Source: Gigaspora margarita
Lineage: Eukaryota; Glomeromycota; Glomeromycetes; Diversisporales; Gigasporaceae
Direction of reading: 5' to 3'
Assembly: GCA_009809945.1 (NCBI GenBank)
Contig: WTPW01000444.1
Coordinates: forward strand, 1 to 64,000
DNA: 64,000 nt
Positions 34,570-45,845 of the stretch are shown in pieces. Under the pieces are notes generated by a model. It was not told where the DNA came from and searched no databases. It saw only the letters and a program-made list of their open reading frames with translations. The translations under genes were made by a program, and so were the position numbers. The number at the start of each line of letters is the position of its first letter. Within the stretch, counting starts at the first letter, position 1.

Positions 34570-36850
34570 GATTCTTTGATTTGTTTGTTTATATTTTCAT
34601 TGAATTCTTTGACATTCATATTAATATTTTCTAATGTTCTTTTAGTTCATCAAAACTCTCTTTACGATCTTAATGATCTTGTGATGGTTTTTTAATGATT
34701 TTTCTACGGATTATTTAATATTTTCTTTATAGTATTTTTGACATTCACATTAATATTTTCTAATGTTCTTTTAGTTTGCCGAAACTCTCTTTATGATTCT
34801 TAATAATTTTGTGATGGTTTTTTAATGATTTTTTTACAGATTATTTAATATTTTCTTTATGGTATTTTTGACATTCACATTAATATTTTCTAATGTTCTT
34901 TTAGTTTTCTTTACGATTCTTATGATGGTTTTTTAATGATTTTTCTACGGATTATTAATATTTTCTTTATGGTATTTTTGACATTCATATTAATATTTTC
35001 TAATGTTCTTTTAGTTCTCTTTACGATTCTTAATGATCTTGTAATTGTTTTTAATGATTTTTCTACAGATTATTTAATATTTTCTTTATGGTATTTTNNN
35101 NNNNNNNNNNNNNNNNNNNNNNNNNNNNNNNNNNNNNNNNNNNNNNNNNNNNNNNNNNNNNNNNNNNNNNNNNNNNNNNNNNNNNNNNNNNNNNNNNNNN
35201 NNNNNNNNNNNNNNNNNNNNNNNNNNNNNNNNNNNNNNNNNNNNNNNNNNNNNNNNNNNNNNNNNNNNNNNNNNNNNNNNNNNNNNNNNNNNNNNNNNNN
35301 NNNNNNNNNNNNNNNNNNNNNNNNNNNNNNNNNNNNNNNNNNNNNNNNNNNNNNNNNNNNNNNNTTTTGACATTCATATTAATATTTTCTAATGTTCTTT
35401 TAGTTTGTCGAAACTCTCTTTACGATTCTTAATAATCTTGTGATGGTTTTTTAACGATTTTTCTACAGATTATTTAATATTTTCTTTATAGTATTTTTGA
35501 CATTCACATTAATATTTTCTAATGTTCTTTTAGTTCTCTTTACGATTATTAACAATCTTGTGATAGTTTTTTAATAATTTTTCTACAGATTATTTAATAT
35601 TTTCATGGTATTTTTGACATTTACATGAATATTTTTTAATGTTCTTTTTAGTTTTTCAAAACTCTCTTTATAATTCTTAACAATCTTGTGATGGTTTTTT
35701 AATGATTTTTCTACAGATTATTTAATATTTTCTTTATGGTATTTTTGATATTCACATTAATATCTTTTAATGCTCTTTTAGTTCTTTTTACGATTCTTAA
35801 CGATCTTGTGATGGTTTTTTAATAATTTTTCTACAGATTATTTAATATTTTCTTTATGGTATTTTTGACATTCACATTAATATTTTCTAATGTTCTTTTA
35901 GTTTTCTTTACGATTCTTAATGATCTTGTGATAGTTTTTTAACAATTTTTCTATGGATTATTTAATATTTTCTTTATGGTATTTTTGACATTCACATTAA
36001 TATTTTCTAATGTTTTTTTAGTTCTCTTTACGATTCTTAATGATCTTGTGATGGTTTTTTAATGATTTTTCTATGGATTATTTAATATTTTCATGGTATT
36101 TTTGACATTCACATTAATATTTTCTAATGTTTTTTTAGTTTGTCAAAACTCTCTTTATGATTCTTAACGATCTTGTGATAGTTTTTTAATGATTTTTCTA
36201 CAGATTATTTAATATTTTCTTTATGGTATTTTTGACATTTACATTAATATTTTCTAATGTTCTTTTAGTTTTCTTTACAATTCTTAATGATCTTGTGATA
36301 GTTTTTAATGATTTTTCTACGGATCATTTAATATTTTCTTTATGGTATTTTTGATATTCATAATAATATTTTCTAATGTTTTTTAAGTTCTCTTTACAAT
36401 TCTTAATGATCTTGTGATAGTTTTTTAATGATTTTTCTATGGATTATTTAATATTTTCATAGTATTTTTGACATACACATTAATATTTTCTAAAGTTCTT
36501 TTAGTTTGTTGAAACTCTCTATGATTTTTAACGATCTTATGATAGTTTTTTAATGATTTTTCTGAAGATCATTTAATACTTTCTTTATGGTATTTTGATG
36601 TTCACACTAATATTTTCTAAAGTTCTTTTAGTTTGTCGAAATTTTCTTTACAATTTTAACGATCTCATGATAGTTTTTTTCTACAGATCATTTAATATTT
36701 TTTTTGAGTTCTTTGATATTTACATTAATATTTTCTAATGTTCTTTTAGTTCTCTTTACGATTATTTAATGATCTTGTGATGGTTTTTTAACGATTTTCT
36801 ATGGATTACTTAATATTTTCTTGGAATTTCTTTGACAATTTCTTCATATT
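34570..36850. repeat. Tandem array of 110-131-bp units
   Basis: At least 16 visible units, each with GACATTCACATTAATATTTT, CTAATGTTCTTTTAGTT, TTACGATTCTTAATGATCTT and a TTCTACGGATTATTTAATAT block. Long units carry an extra GTCGAAACTCTC segment that short units lack. Divergence rises toward the right edge. It lies between gene C and the right subterminal repeats. Confidence 0.92.
35098..35364. other. Assembly gap (267 N)
   Basis: An unbroken run of N inside the tandem array, so array length and unit number are not reliable. Isolated Ns occur elsewhere (26180-26231, 33517-33540, 37628-37664, 57545). Confidence 0.99.
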
Positions 36851-37169
36851 TCTTCTCTATATAATTTTTTAATAATTTTCAATAGGTTTATTAATTTTAC
36901 TATAGTTACTTTATTATTTGTTATTTTTGTTGTAATTATGAATATAATAAATATATATATAATATAATAAATAAAAAAAAAGTATTATTGTAAAATAATT
37001 ACAAATATATTGTAATAAAATTGTTATAATATCGTAAACACATAGTAGAAATTCTGTTAAAAAATTTTTATTAAATTGTGACAATTTAATTACTAAATCG
37101 CGAATATATTGCTGCTTAATTGTTGGTAAATGGTTATAATGCCATCATAAAGTAGTTACAATATTGTTA

Positions 37170-37327
37170 GGAGAGTGACAAAAATCAGGTGATTTTTTAG
37201 AGATGGGAGGGGTAAAAAAAGTTGAAATTATATATAAGAACCTGACTATATATATATTAAAGAAGAGGGAGAGGGGGTAGGCCTCTGATAAAAAATAATC
37301 AGGTGATTAATGACACGGCCCTTATAA
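37170..37327. mobile_element. MULE-like MITE, 9-bp duplication
   Basis: 158 bp between perfect 9-bp duplications ATATTGTTA (37161-37169, 37328-37336). Same family and near-equal length as 17213-17369. Confidence 0.83.
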
Positions 37328-37339
37328 TATTGTTACAAT

Positions 37340-37449
37340 TATAGATGCTGGTGAAATTAATTTCACTAATTTCACCAATTCACCACCAATTTCACCAATA
37401 GTGGTGAAATTATTTCACCACATTTCACTATATTTTACTAGCATCTATA
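37340..37449. repeat. GGTGAAAT hairpin element
   Basis: Ends TATAGATGCTGGTGAAAT and ATTTTACTAGCATCTATA; the interior is reiterated TTTCACCA / TGGTGAAA. Confidence 0.65.
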
Positions 37450-37811
37450 GTTACGATGTAGTTACCATAATCGCAACTTTATTGTAGTAATATTATTTTA
37501 ATATTTAAAAATAATCATATCAATTTAGTAACTAACTAGTTACTTAATCGTAAATATGTTTTTGCATTATCGCAAATATATTTTTGCATTATTATAATTT
37601 GATTTATTTTAAATATTGTTATAATATNNTCANNATNTGGTTANCATAATNNTAACTTNATCNTAGCAATTTTATATTAATATAAAAAATAAATTGTATC
37701 AATTTGGTAACAATCTAGTAACTACTTAATTATAATATTATTAAAAAATTATAAATTTCTGTAAAGAATATAAAAATAAATAAGTGATAACAAAATATAT
37801 AATGTAAAATT

Positions 37812-38140
37812 TTATTCTGAACAACTTTATCTAAGTTACAAAGATGGATTATTTTAGTAAAAAAGATGTTTTATAAGAAAAAACAAAAATTTTCAACATT
37901 AGCACATATAGAACTTTTTTTTACTAATTTAATTTATATTTATGTTTTAAGTATTATATGCAAAATTTTATACTAAACAATTTTTTCTAAATTGAAAAGA
38001 TAGATTGTTTTAGTAAAAAAAAAGTTTTATATATGCTAACTTTTGAAATTTTTGTTTTTTCTTATAAACATCTTTTTTTACTAAGACAATCCATCTTCGT
38101 AACTTAGAAAAGGTTGTTCAGAATAAAATTTTTATTATAT
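37812..38140. repeat. Palindromic element P
   Basis: Arms AAAATTTTATTCTGAACAAC and TTTTATAAGAAAAAACAAAA are mirrored around 37965. Another copy starts at 38855 and is split by two retroposons before ending near 40450. Confidence 0.7.
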
Positions 38141-38199
38141 AATATACTATTATATATATATTTTATACTTTATTAAGTAAAAACTTTAATTTTAAAAAA

Positions 38200-38835
38200 A
38201 ATTTTTTTGTTTACAGAATTGAGCGATTTGATTGGTCGAATCACAGGTGTGACATATTATGAGTGTACCAAATTTATATTCCTATATATTAAATCTGTAT
38301 CAAATTTATCATATCACTATAATTGAAATTATTAACTATTAATAGTATTAAGAATACATTATTAATTTATATTATTATTAACTAAAAACTCATCACTAAG
38401 TAGTTTTAAATAATTTAGAGAAACTAAAATTTTAGCTTTATTTTTTATTATTTATGTTTTCTCTTTTTTTTTATTTTTTTAAAAAGAAATATAAGGAGGG
38501 ACATCAATAGAAAAAGAACAAATCTTTTCTAAGTAAAAGTTTTTTCAACTTAAATTAAAATAACTTAACAACTACTTAACCAAATTTAATCAAAATTTTT
38601 TTATTTTTAATTTTTTATAGTTATAGAAATAAAACAAAAAAGAAATTATTAAATTTGATTTGTTAGTTGTCAAAATATTTTAATTTAAAATTTTAAAAAA
38701 AGTTACTAAAAATAATTTGTTCCTTTCTATTAATGTCCCCATAAATTTGTTACACTGCAACATGTCACACTCTGTGATTTGACCAATCAAATCACTCAAT
38801 TTTGTAGGCAAAATAAAAATTTTAATAAAGTGTAA
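38200..38835. repeat. Inverted-repeat element Q with nested MITE
   Basis: GAGCGATTTGATTGGTCGAA near 38221 is mirrored by TTTGACCAATCAAATCACTC near 38776; a third copy lies near 40510. Inside, 38495-38741 is a TIR MITE with GGAGGGACATCAATAG / CTATTAATGTCCCC ends. Confidence 0.65.
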
Positions 38836-39047
38836 AATATATATAAAATAGCATATCATATAACATAAAATTTTATTCTGAACAACTTTTTCTAAATTAT
38901 GAAGATAGATTGTCTTAGTAAAAAAAGATGTTTTATAAGAAAAAACAAAAATTTCAAAAGTTAGCATATATAAACCTTTTTACTAAAATATTCTATCTTT
39001 TTAACTTAGAAAAAGTTGTTTAGGATAAAATTTTACATATAATACTT

Positions 39048-39316
39048 TTTTTTTTTTTTTTTTATTATTATTTGTTAATGTCAAGTACAGGAATAGAATA
39101 GTAAGTTACAATTATATCAGGATAATATATAAAGAAATACTATATTTAAAATTTCTAACTAATCATCTAATAATTTATGCAATAGAGCAAGCCTATCACT
39201 TGCTAACCATTAAACTGCTACAAAAAGAAGATGTGATATTTCACCTTATACTTTTCTATTTTAAGCTAAAAGATTAAATTTTTTAGTTTAAGAAGGCTAG
39301 AAGAAACCAAATGCAT
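39048..39316 (-). mobile_element. SINE-like retroposon, 11-bp duplication
   Basis: A T tract at 39048-39063 (poly-A on the minus strand) begins a 269-bp insert flanked by ATATAATACTT (39037-39047, 39317-39327). On the minus strand it contains TAGCAGTTTAATGGTTAGCA, reminiscent of a tRNA A-box region. The palindrome copy at about 37957 shows the uninterrupted target (TTAAGTATTATATGCAAAA). Confidence 0.78.
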
Positions 39317-39466
39317 ATAATACTTAAAACATAAATATAAATTAAGTTAGTAAAAAAAAGTTCTATATGTACTAATGTTGGAAATTTTTGTTTTATTTAT
39401 AAAACATCTTTTTTACTAAGATAATTTATCTTTGTAACTTAGAAGAGGAAAAGATTGTTTAGAAAT

Positions 39467-40396
39467 AGAGTGTAGCGATATAGTAAAGTTGGGTTGTTGT
39501 CACCCCAAGTGACAGATGCAGAGTTCGAATCCTACTAAAAAAATTGCATTTGTATTATAGTAACTAATCTGCACTCTAACTAATTGGATCTTCGATCTGT
39601 AACCCAGGTGATACCAAGTTATTAGAAGCTAACTAACTTGTATAATATTATACAAGAGTAAATAAGGTGCAGAAATCCTGGAAATTAGCAAAGGAACCCA
39701 TTTGACAAGATCTGAGTGAAGAAGTATCTGGCTTTTAATGGTACCAGGAAAGGATCTTGAATAGGGATAACCAAAAGCAGACCCACGATAAAAGAGTTGG
39801 AGGACCCTACCAACCAGACTGCTTGAGTCGTACTGAAGAAAAAGAACATGTGTTACAAAAACATGTACCAAGAGCGAGAGACCATATGGCACCCTAATGC
39901 CAGGCTGCCAACCCTTCTAAGTCTTAGAATTGGAAGTAGAAATGCAACTAGGGTAAAGAAGCTGGAAGAAGGAATGACCAGGTACTGGGGTTGGGGAACT
40001 TTACAAGAGCAGAAGTAGCTAACAGTAGTGGTTTAGGTAACCCCTGGACTGCAAGTGGTCTATCTCAGTAGATGCGTAAGTTACTAAAGCATAGGTAATA
40101 CCTGTGTGGAGCAGGAACTGCTCTACAAGTATTTTATGAGAATAAACTAGTCCTAAAGAGATTCTATAATATATCTGGGACTGGTCTTGACTGACTTATA
40201 TAACAGAAAAATGTACTAGTGATACAAGGAGAATCAGCAAGAGGAGCAAGGACTAGAGGGTTTAAATAGGTAACCTCCTAGTTGGGTTGCAAGTATAGCA
40301 ACTAGTGTAGAATGTTCAGGCAAACTATTTAAATTAGACAACCAAAAGTTGTACATGTGGCTAGTTGTATTCTCATCTATGTAAAATGTTAGAGTG
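39467..40396 (+). mobile_element. Retroposon R1 with tRNA-like head
   Basis: About 930 bp and markedly less AT-rich than its surroundings. The 5' part has a B-box-like GCAGAGTTCGAATCCTACTA near 39519. The 3' end (AGAGGGTTTAAATAGGTAA to TCTCATCTATGTAAAA) recurs at 655-960 and, decayed, in 3650-4600. A possible 7-bp duplication TAGAGTG occurs at both edges. No protein is encoded; the minus-strand frame is not convincing. It could be a long SINE or a LINE-derived element. Confidence 0.6.
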
Positions 40397-40837
40397 CCCC
40401 TGGAGGTGCCCAAAATTTTACATTATATGTCTTGTTATCACTTATTTATTTTTATATTTTACTAGTAAAATTTTTAGTTTTTTAAAAAAATTTTTTTGTC
40501 TACTAAATTGAGTAATTTGATTGGTCAAATCATGAGAATGCGACATGTTATGGGTACAACAAATTTTTATTCCTTTTTTAAAATATTTTAATTCATTTTA
40601 ATTTATTTTAATTTATTTCATCAGCAAAATAAATATACGAAATCTTTCGAAAGAAATTGCATGCCGAAATCTTTCGAAAGAATTGCGATTGATGCGAAAT
40701 ATTTCGATTATTTCGAAATATTTCGAAATATTTCGAAATATTTCGAAATCGAAAATATTTCGAAAGATTTCGAAAGAAATTTCGAAATATTTTGAAATGT
40801 ATTGCGAAATATTGCGAAATAGGGCAAATAAAAACAA

Positions 40838-40940
40838 TGCAACCCCGTACCTAATTTGTACCTAATTTGTACCTAATTTGTACCTAATTTGTACCTAATT
40901 TGTACCTAATTTGTACCTAATTATCCCTTCCGGGGTTGCA
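40838..40940. repeat. Mini-element with 7 x 11-bp repeat
   Basis: TGCAACCCCG / CGGGGTTGCA ends enclose seven tandem copies of GTACCTAATTT (40847-40923, the last one changed). Inserted in the left part of the TTTCGAAA element. Confidence 0.85.
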
Positions 40941-42617
40941 GGAGGTAATTTTTTGCATATTATCACAATATTTCACAAAATTTCAAAATTTTTTTTAAAA
41001 AAATAAATAAACGATATACATATTCACATAATCACTCTTTTGCAAATTTTTGATCGTTTTCACAGGTTTTCGCATTGTTTCGCATTTTAATATAAAATTT
41101 TATATTTTTTTATTTATTATTATACATTATATATTTTAAATTTATTTTAAAATAAATATACATTTTTATTCAATATTACATATTTTATTATATATTATTA
41201 TACATATATTATACAAAAAAAAATAAAAACAAATGATGAAAAAAAATGAAACCAAAAAAAAAATGAAAAAACAAAACTGAAAACGAAAAAAAACAGTATT
41301 TAAAATACTTTCGCACTTCTTCACATATAATCCTATAAAAAACTAGCCCTACACACTTATTTTCGCTCGCCCCAGTTAGCTATTATTTTGCTTCTTTGTT
41401 TTAACTATCATTTCGCTTTGGCTATTCTATTGTTTTCACTATCATCTTCGTTTTGCTCTTCTTTTTAAATACTTTCTAAAAATAGTAGAGAAGTGAAAAA
41501 AAAAACCACTTCTCAAAAGTGTTGGTATTCCCAGAAAAATCTAGTTTGTTCTTGCAAAGTGCTGGAGAAGTTAGAGTTGGTGTTCTTGTAAAGTACCAGA
41601 AAAGTCAGATCGTTTTCTTGCAAAGTTTCGAAGAAAGTTAGAAATAAATAAAATAAAATTAAAAAAATAAGTAAAAAAAAAGAAAAACAAACAAAACAAA
41701 AATGTAAGCAAACTAAATAAAAAAAAACAAAGCCTTAAATCTCTATTTCCCTGAAGTAAGTGTTCGTTTCTTGCAATTCAGAAATCGTTGAAGGTTTTCA
41801 CAATGTGCCGGAATAATAAAAAAATAAAAATTAAAGAAATAAGTAAAAAGAAAACAAACAAAAAAAACGGAATGTAAGCAAACTGAATAAAAAAAAAAAT
41901 AAACCCCCAAATCTCCATTTCTCTGATGTAGAGTTCGTGATAGAAATTGCTAAAATCAAGTTGTATATATTCTTGCGAAGTGGCGGAAAAGTCTGGGTTT
42001 GCTTGCAAAGTGTTGAAAAACCTATATTATTTTCCTCCCAAATTGGCAGAATATTAAAAAAAAAATAAAACAAAAATAAAAACAAAAACAAAAAAAAACA
42101 ATAACGTCAAACGAAAAAATAAATGAAGCACTAACTAAACCTTTATTTCTTTAAAGAGGCGTTCTTGGAAATTTACAAATTGCTAGAGAAAGCAATTGTG
42201 TGTTCTTGCAAAGTTTCGAAAGGCTAAGTTGGCTTGCGCATAGTTTCGAAAGGTCGTTAGATTTCCAAAAGTTAGAGTTGGTATTTGTTGTAAAAATAAA
42301 ATAAAAAAATTAAATAATAATAAAGAAAAAAAATGAAAAACAAAACAAAACTAAACGAAACTAAACGAAATGAAACGAACCAAAAAAATAGCAAACAAAA
42401 ATGAAAACGAAAAAACAATGTAAAATTGATAGAAGATCTAAATTATAAGCAAAAAAAAAAACAAAGATCTAATCTGATCTTGTACCATGATCATCGAAAC
42501 ATTTCGAACCATTTCGAAAATATTAGTCAAATGCGTTCTTGGTATGATCTAGGATACAGATCTACTGATCTAGCTTGATTTTCTATTTTTAAAATATTTT
42601 GAATATATTCGAAATAT

Positions 42618-42735
42618 TAAAAAAAAAAAGAAAAGAAGAGAAAGAAAAGAAAGGGAGAGAGAAGAAAAGGAGAGAGAAAAAAAAGGGAGAGGAGAAAAAA
42701 AAAGAAAGAGGAAAGAAAAAAAGGGAGGGAGGGAT
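42618..42735. repeat. Purine-only (A/G) tract
   Basis: About 115 bases of almost pure A and G (AAAGAAGAGAAAG-like) followed by a T run near 42756-42776. Could form triplex or Z-like structures. Confidence 0.85.
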
Positions 42736-43424
42736 AAAAATCATTCAAAAACGCTTTTTTTTTTTTTTTTTTTTTTACCCAGTGATTCAAAACATTATGT
42801 AATTGTTAAAGCGAAAGAAAAAAAAACAATATAAAACTGTATAGAAGATCTAATTTATAAACAAAGATCTAATCTGATCTTGTAATACAGAATTTGTAGA
42901 TTAATTTCGATACATAATACAAAATTTTGAACTATTTCGAAAATATAGTCCAATGTGTCCTTGGCATGACCCAGGTTACATATCCTGATCCAGCTGATCC
43001 AGCCAGTTTTAAAATATTTCGAATTATTTCGATTACAAAATATTTTGAAAAATATTTCAAATCCACTTTCGAAATATTTCGAAACTATTTTCGAAATATT
43101 TCGAAAGCTGAAATATTTCAAAATATATTTCAAAATATTTCGAAATATATTGCGATTTGTGAAATCTTTCGAAAGATTTTGCAGTAACGCAAGATCTTTC
43201 GAAAGATTTCGCACTATAAATTTGCTGATGTTATTTATTTTTTTTTCTTGTATTTTTTTTTTATTTTTTTAAAATAGGTTTTATTTTTTTTTATAATAAA
43301 TCTTAAAATAACTGGTGGTGATAATTACTAATTATACAAAAATATTTTTATTAATATATATTTATTTTTTATTTTTTTATTTTTTTGATTTGATTTTTTT
43401 TAATACTAATGTTTTTATTTTTTT

Positions 43425-43740
43425 CAAATAGTGGTTTTGGTATCATCCAGTTTGGTGTACCTTTATTCACTAGTTGTTTTTTTTCATTATTGGTATTGTC
43501 CAATTCAGTGTACTTTCTTTTGTGGTACTTCCTTTGTCATTAATGTCATCCAGTTTGGTGTACCTTTCACTAGTTGTTTTTCTTTGTAGCTAGTATTATC
43601 TAGTTTGGTATACCTTTTTTGCTGGTTGTCTTCTTTGTTGTTAGTATCTTTTAATTTAGTGTACTTTTTTTTGCAAATTGTTTTGTTCGTTGCTAATTTA
43701 TCCATTTCAGAAGGACTCTGGATATCTCTGATATATGTCA
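43425..43740. other. Degenerate TTTGGTGTACC tandem segment
   Basis: Repeats of ATCCAGTTTGGTGTACCTTT and ACTAGTTGTTTTT about every 60-110 bases; related sequence lies near 49745-49800. An 83-codon frame on the minus strand is repeat-derived (VPQKKVH / GTPNWMT-type reiteration). Confidence 0.5.
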
Positions 43741-44042
43741 TATTTTTTTTTAGCAAATTAATTCAAATTTGATCTAAGGTCCAAATTTAAATTTTAGCAA
43801 ATAAAGTTAATTTTAAAAAGGGTTATATTTGAATATTTTGTTGAATTACTAAGATTTTATACATGTAATATTTTATTTTTAGCAATTTACTTACATTTTG
43901 CAAAAATCATTATAAGGGAGCTTCCAGAAATTAGCTGATTTTTGTTTACTATGAGCCTATCCCTACACACCCACACCTAATATTCCAATTAGCTAATCAG
44001 ATTTTACGATTATATTTTTAAAAAGTTAGATATAATATTTGA

Positions 44043-44384
44043 GTTTTACTAGAATGCATCTATGGTATTTTACACCATATTATAAAAACTATTAGAATAG
44101 CCAATCAAAATTTAAGATCAGGTGTAACATAAAATTTCATTTTTTTTTTAAAAAAAAACATTCATATTTCAAAATTTTGCTTATGAAACCAACTTTGGGG
44201 CTCTAATAAAAAAAATTCCTTGCTAAATTTTGTATATACTAATGCCCTAATAAAATCCTAGGCCTCACCCTAACCCTAAAGTAATCAAAATTTATTTTTT
44301 GTTTTATAAAAATTTATTTTTTTGTTTTTGTTACAATCTAATTTGCCTATAGTGGTAAAATACCATAAGTGCATTTTATAATAA
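44043..44384. mobile_element. Family G element without nested insert
   Basis: Matches 17664-18276 closely but has a single TAA (CACCCTAACCCTAAAG) where that copy carries a 249-bp insertion. Confidence 0.75.
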
Positions 44385-44399
44385 TTGTAATATTTAATA

Positions 44400-44585
44400 C
44401 AGTCGTCCCTCGTTAATATCAACCCCGTTAATATTAACCTAAGCCATAAAATGAATTTTTATAAATTTTTATATATTTAAAATTTCCTCATATATATCAA
44501 CTTTAATATAATTCCCTTGTTAATATCACTATTAACATAAATTTAAACAAATTCAAATAGGTTGATATAAATGAGGGTAGACTGT
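44400..44585. mobile_element. pogo-like MITE, TA target site
   Basis: 186 bp with ends CAGTCGTCCCTCGTTAATAT and, reversed, CAGTCTACCCTCATTTATAT, between TA dinucleotides. CAGTC ends with TA duplication are typical of pogo/Tigger-type elements. Confidence 0.85.
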
Positions 44586-44595
44586 AGTAAATAAC

Positions 44596-45655
44596 TTTTT
44601 ATCTACTAGACCAAATTTGATAATTTAACTATTAAAATGATCCTCTCTATGAGAGGATTCTAGCAAGCCCAAAATTGTTAAAATCTAATCACAGAATCCT
44701 AAAATCAGAATAAATTTGTATTACTAAAATGGTTTATAATTATTTAATAAATTATAGAACTTTTATAGTAATACAAATCTATTCTGATTACAGGATTCTG
44801 TGATTAAATTTTTAGAAAAGTGCAGTAAATCATGTAATTAGGGTTTATATAGGTTATACTCCATAGTAATAAGACTATTGCCTAATTAAATTTTAATATT
44901 TAAAAAAACTCAAAAATGTTTTTGATCTGAAAATAAGCTACCAAATGATTGACAACAGTTACTACAAAGTAAAGTCAACATTTTACTATATGAATTGATT
45001 ATAGTTGCTTAATTAAACGTTTTTAGTAAATAAAAATACACTTATTCTAAAATTTTTATCAGTATTAAAGAATTTTTTATTATTTGACTTTTGATTTTTA
45101 TGTTCAACAAAAAAATTAAAATTTTTTACAAAAATATATTTAATAAAGTAAAAATTAACCAATTTGGATAAAAATTTTGGAGTATATATATTTTAATCAC
45201 CCAAATAAGTTTGCTTAAGTGATAATAATCAATTTATATAGTAAAATTTAAACTTTACTATGTAACAACTACTTGTGATTACTAAAAACCTATTTTATAC
45301 TAAAATAATTTAACAAAATTATTTATAGTTTTTAAGCAATTTCACAAAAACTACTAATACAATTTAGCTAAAATTTTAATATGATATATATCTATCTTAT
45401 ATCTATCTACATTAAAAATTTTAGCTTATTTGAATAATTAGTTATTGAGAATTCAAATTTGAATATTATAATTTCATTATAATAAAAATATAATTAGTAT
45501 TTATACTATTATAGATATATATAGGATGTGATAAAATGGGAACCACTCACTTCTCTAATGATTTTGGGCTTACTAGAATCCTCTCATTAAGAGGATCATT
45601 TTGGTAGTTAAATCATCAAATTTGGTCCAGTAGATCAAAAGTTATTAATTATTAA
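44596..45655. repeat. Inverted-repeat element with GAGAGGATTCTAG arms
   Basis: TTTTTATCTACTAGACCAAATTT / CCTCTCTATGAGAGG near 44600-44650 is mirrored by CCTCTCATTAAGAGG near 45576. The inside includes a smaller palindrome (44680-44800, CAGAATCCTAAAATCAG / CTGATTACAGGATTCTG) and an AGTAAAGTC-type palindrome (44950-45270). Confidence 0.6.
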
Positions 45656-45845
45656 ATATTATTAATAAATCTATAATTTTGGTCAAAAATAAATTTGTAA
45701 ATTGACCAAATTATGAAATTTTGGCCAAAATTACACCGATACTTTAGCTGACCCGCCCACCCATTCAGAAATCAGCTGATTTTTAGAAGCTTCCTAACAA
45801 GTTAAGTTGCGCTATAATAATCAATCTGAATATAACAAGTCATTA

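Larger units (their letters stand above)
36950..37760. repeat. Right subterminal repeat of the large transposon
   Basis: Degenerate GTGACAATTTAATTACTAAA, GTTACAATATTG and GGTAACAATCTAGTAACTA units correspond, in reverse orientation, to the left subterminal set at 19540-20150. Contains a MULE-like MITE and a small GGTGAAAT hairpin. Confidence 0.65.
19514..37768 (+). mobile_element. Large KDZ-like DNA transposon, three genes
   Basis: Left end TTCTTTACAGAAACCTGTAA and right end, reversed, TTCTTTACAGAAATTTATAA match for over 40 bases, and most differences are transitions. Immediately inside both ends lie related repeats of ACAATTTTGTTACGAT type (19540-20150) and GTTACAATATTG type (36950-37760). 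Between them are two unknown genes, one KDZ/Plavaka-like transposase gene and a tandem array, about 18.3 kb in all. No convincing TSD could be read (flanks GTTTTGAT and TATAAAAA), so exact termini are uncertain. Later MITEs have inserted at several points. The alternative is that the inverted ends belong to a smaller element and the genes are neighbours by chance; the matching subterminal repeats argue against that. Confidence 0.65.
38855..40450. repeat. Second copy of palindrome P, split by two retroposons
   Basis: Sequence matching 37812-38140 resumes on each side of the insertions at 39048-39316 and 39467-40396, ending near AAAATTTTACATTATATG. Confidence 0.65.
40619..43230. mobile_element. 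TTTCGAAA-rich TIR element
   Basis: Ends CATCAGCAAAATAAATATAC and, reversed, CATCAGCAAATTTATAGTGC. They are followed on both sides by GAAATCTTTCGAAAGA repeats and dozens of TTTCGAAAT motifs (40628-40820, 42500-42620, 42930-43211). A possible TTATTT duplication flanks it, weak in this context. The middle (41040-42870) has no gene, only degenerate A-rich tracts with reiterated CTTGCAAAGT segments. Open frames here come from the repeats. Confidence 0.7.
43916..45794. mobile_element. PIF/Harbinger-like TIR element with nested inserts
   Basis: Ends GGGAGCTTCCAGAAATTAGC and, reversed, GGAAGCTTCTAAAAATCAGC, between TAA duplications (43913-43915, 45795-45797). It contains a family G copy (44043-44384), a CAGTC MITE (44400-44585) and an inverted-repeat block (44596-45655). 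Confidence 0.68.

Noticed and set aside
34936-35432. Frames spanning the N gap
   Set aside because: Mostly undefined residues; the flanks are tandem repeat.
42599-42802. Lys/Glu/Arg-rich frame
   Set aside because: Translation of the purine-only tract.
42855-43272. Several overlapping 75-119-codon frames rich in Phe/Glu/Ile/Ser
   Set aside because: All are translations of TTTCGAAA repeats on either strand.
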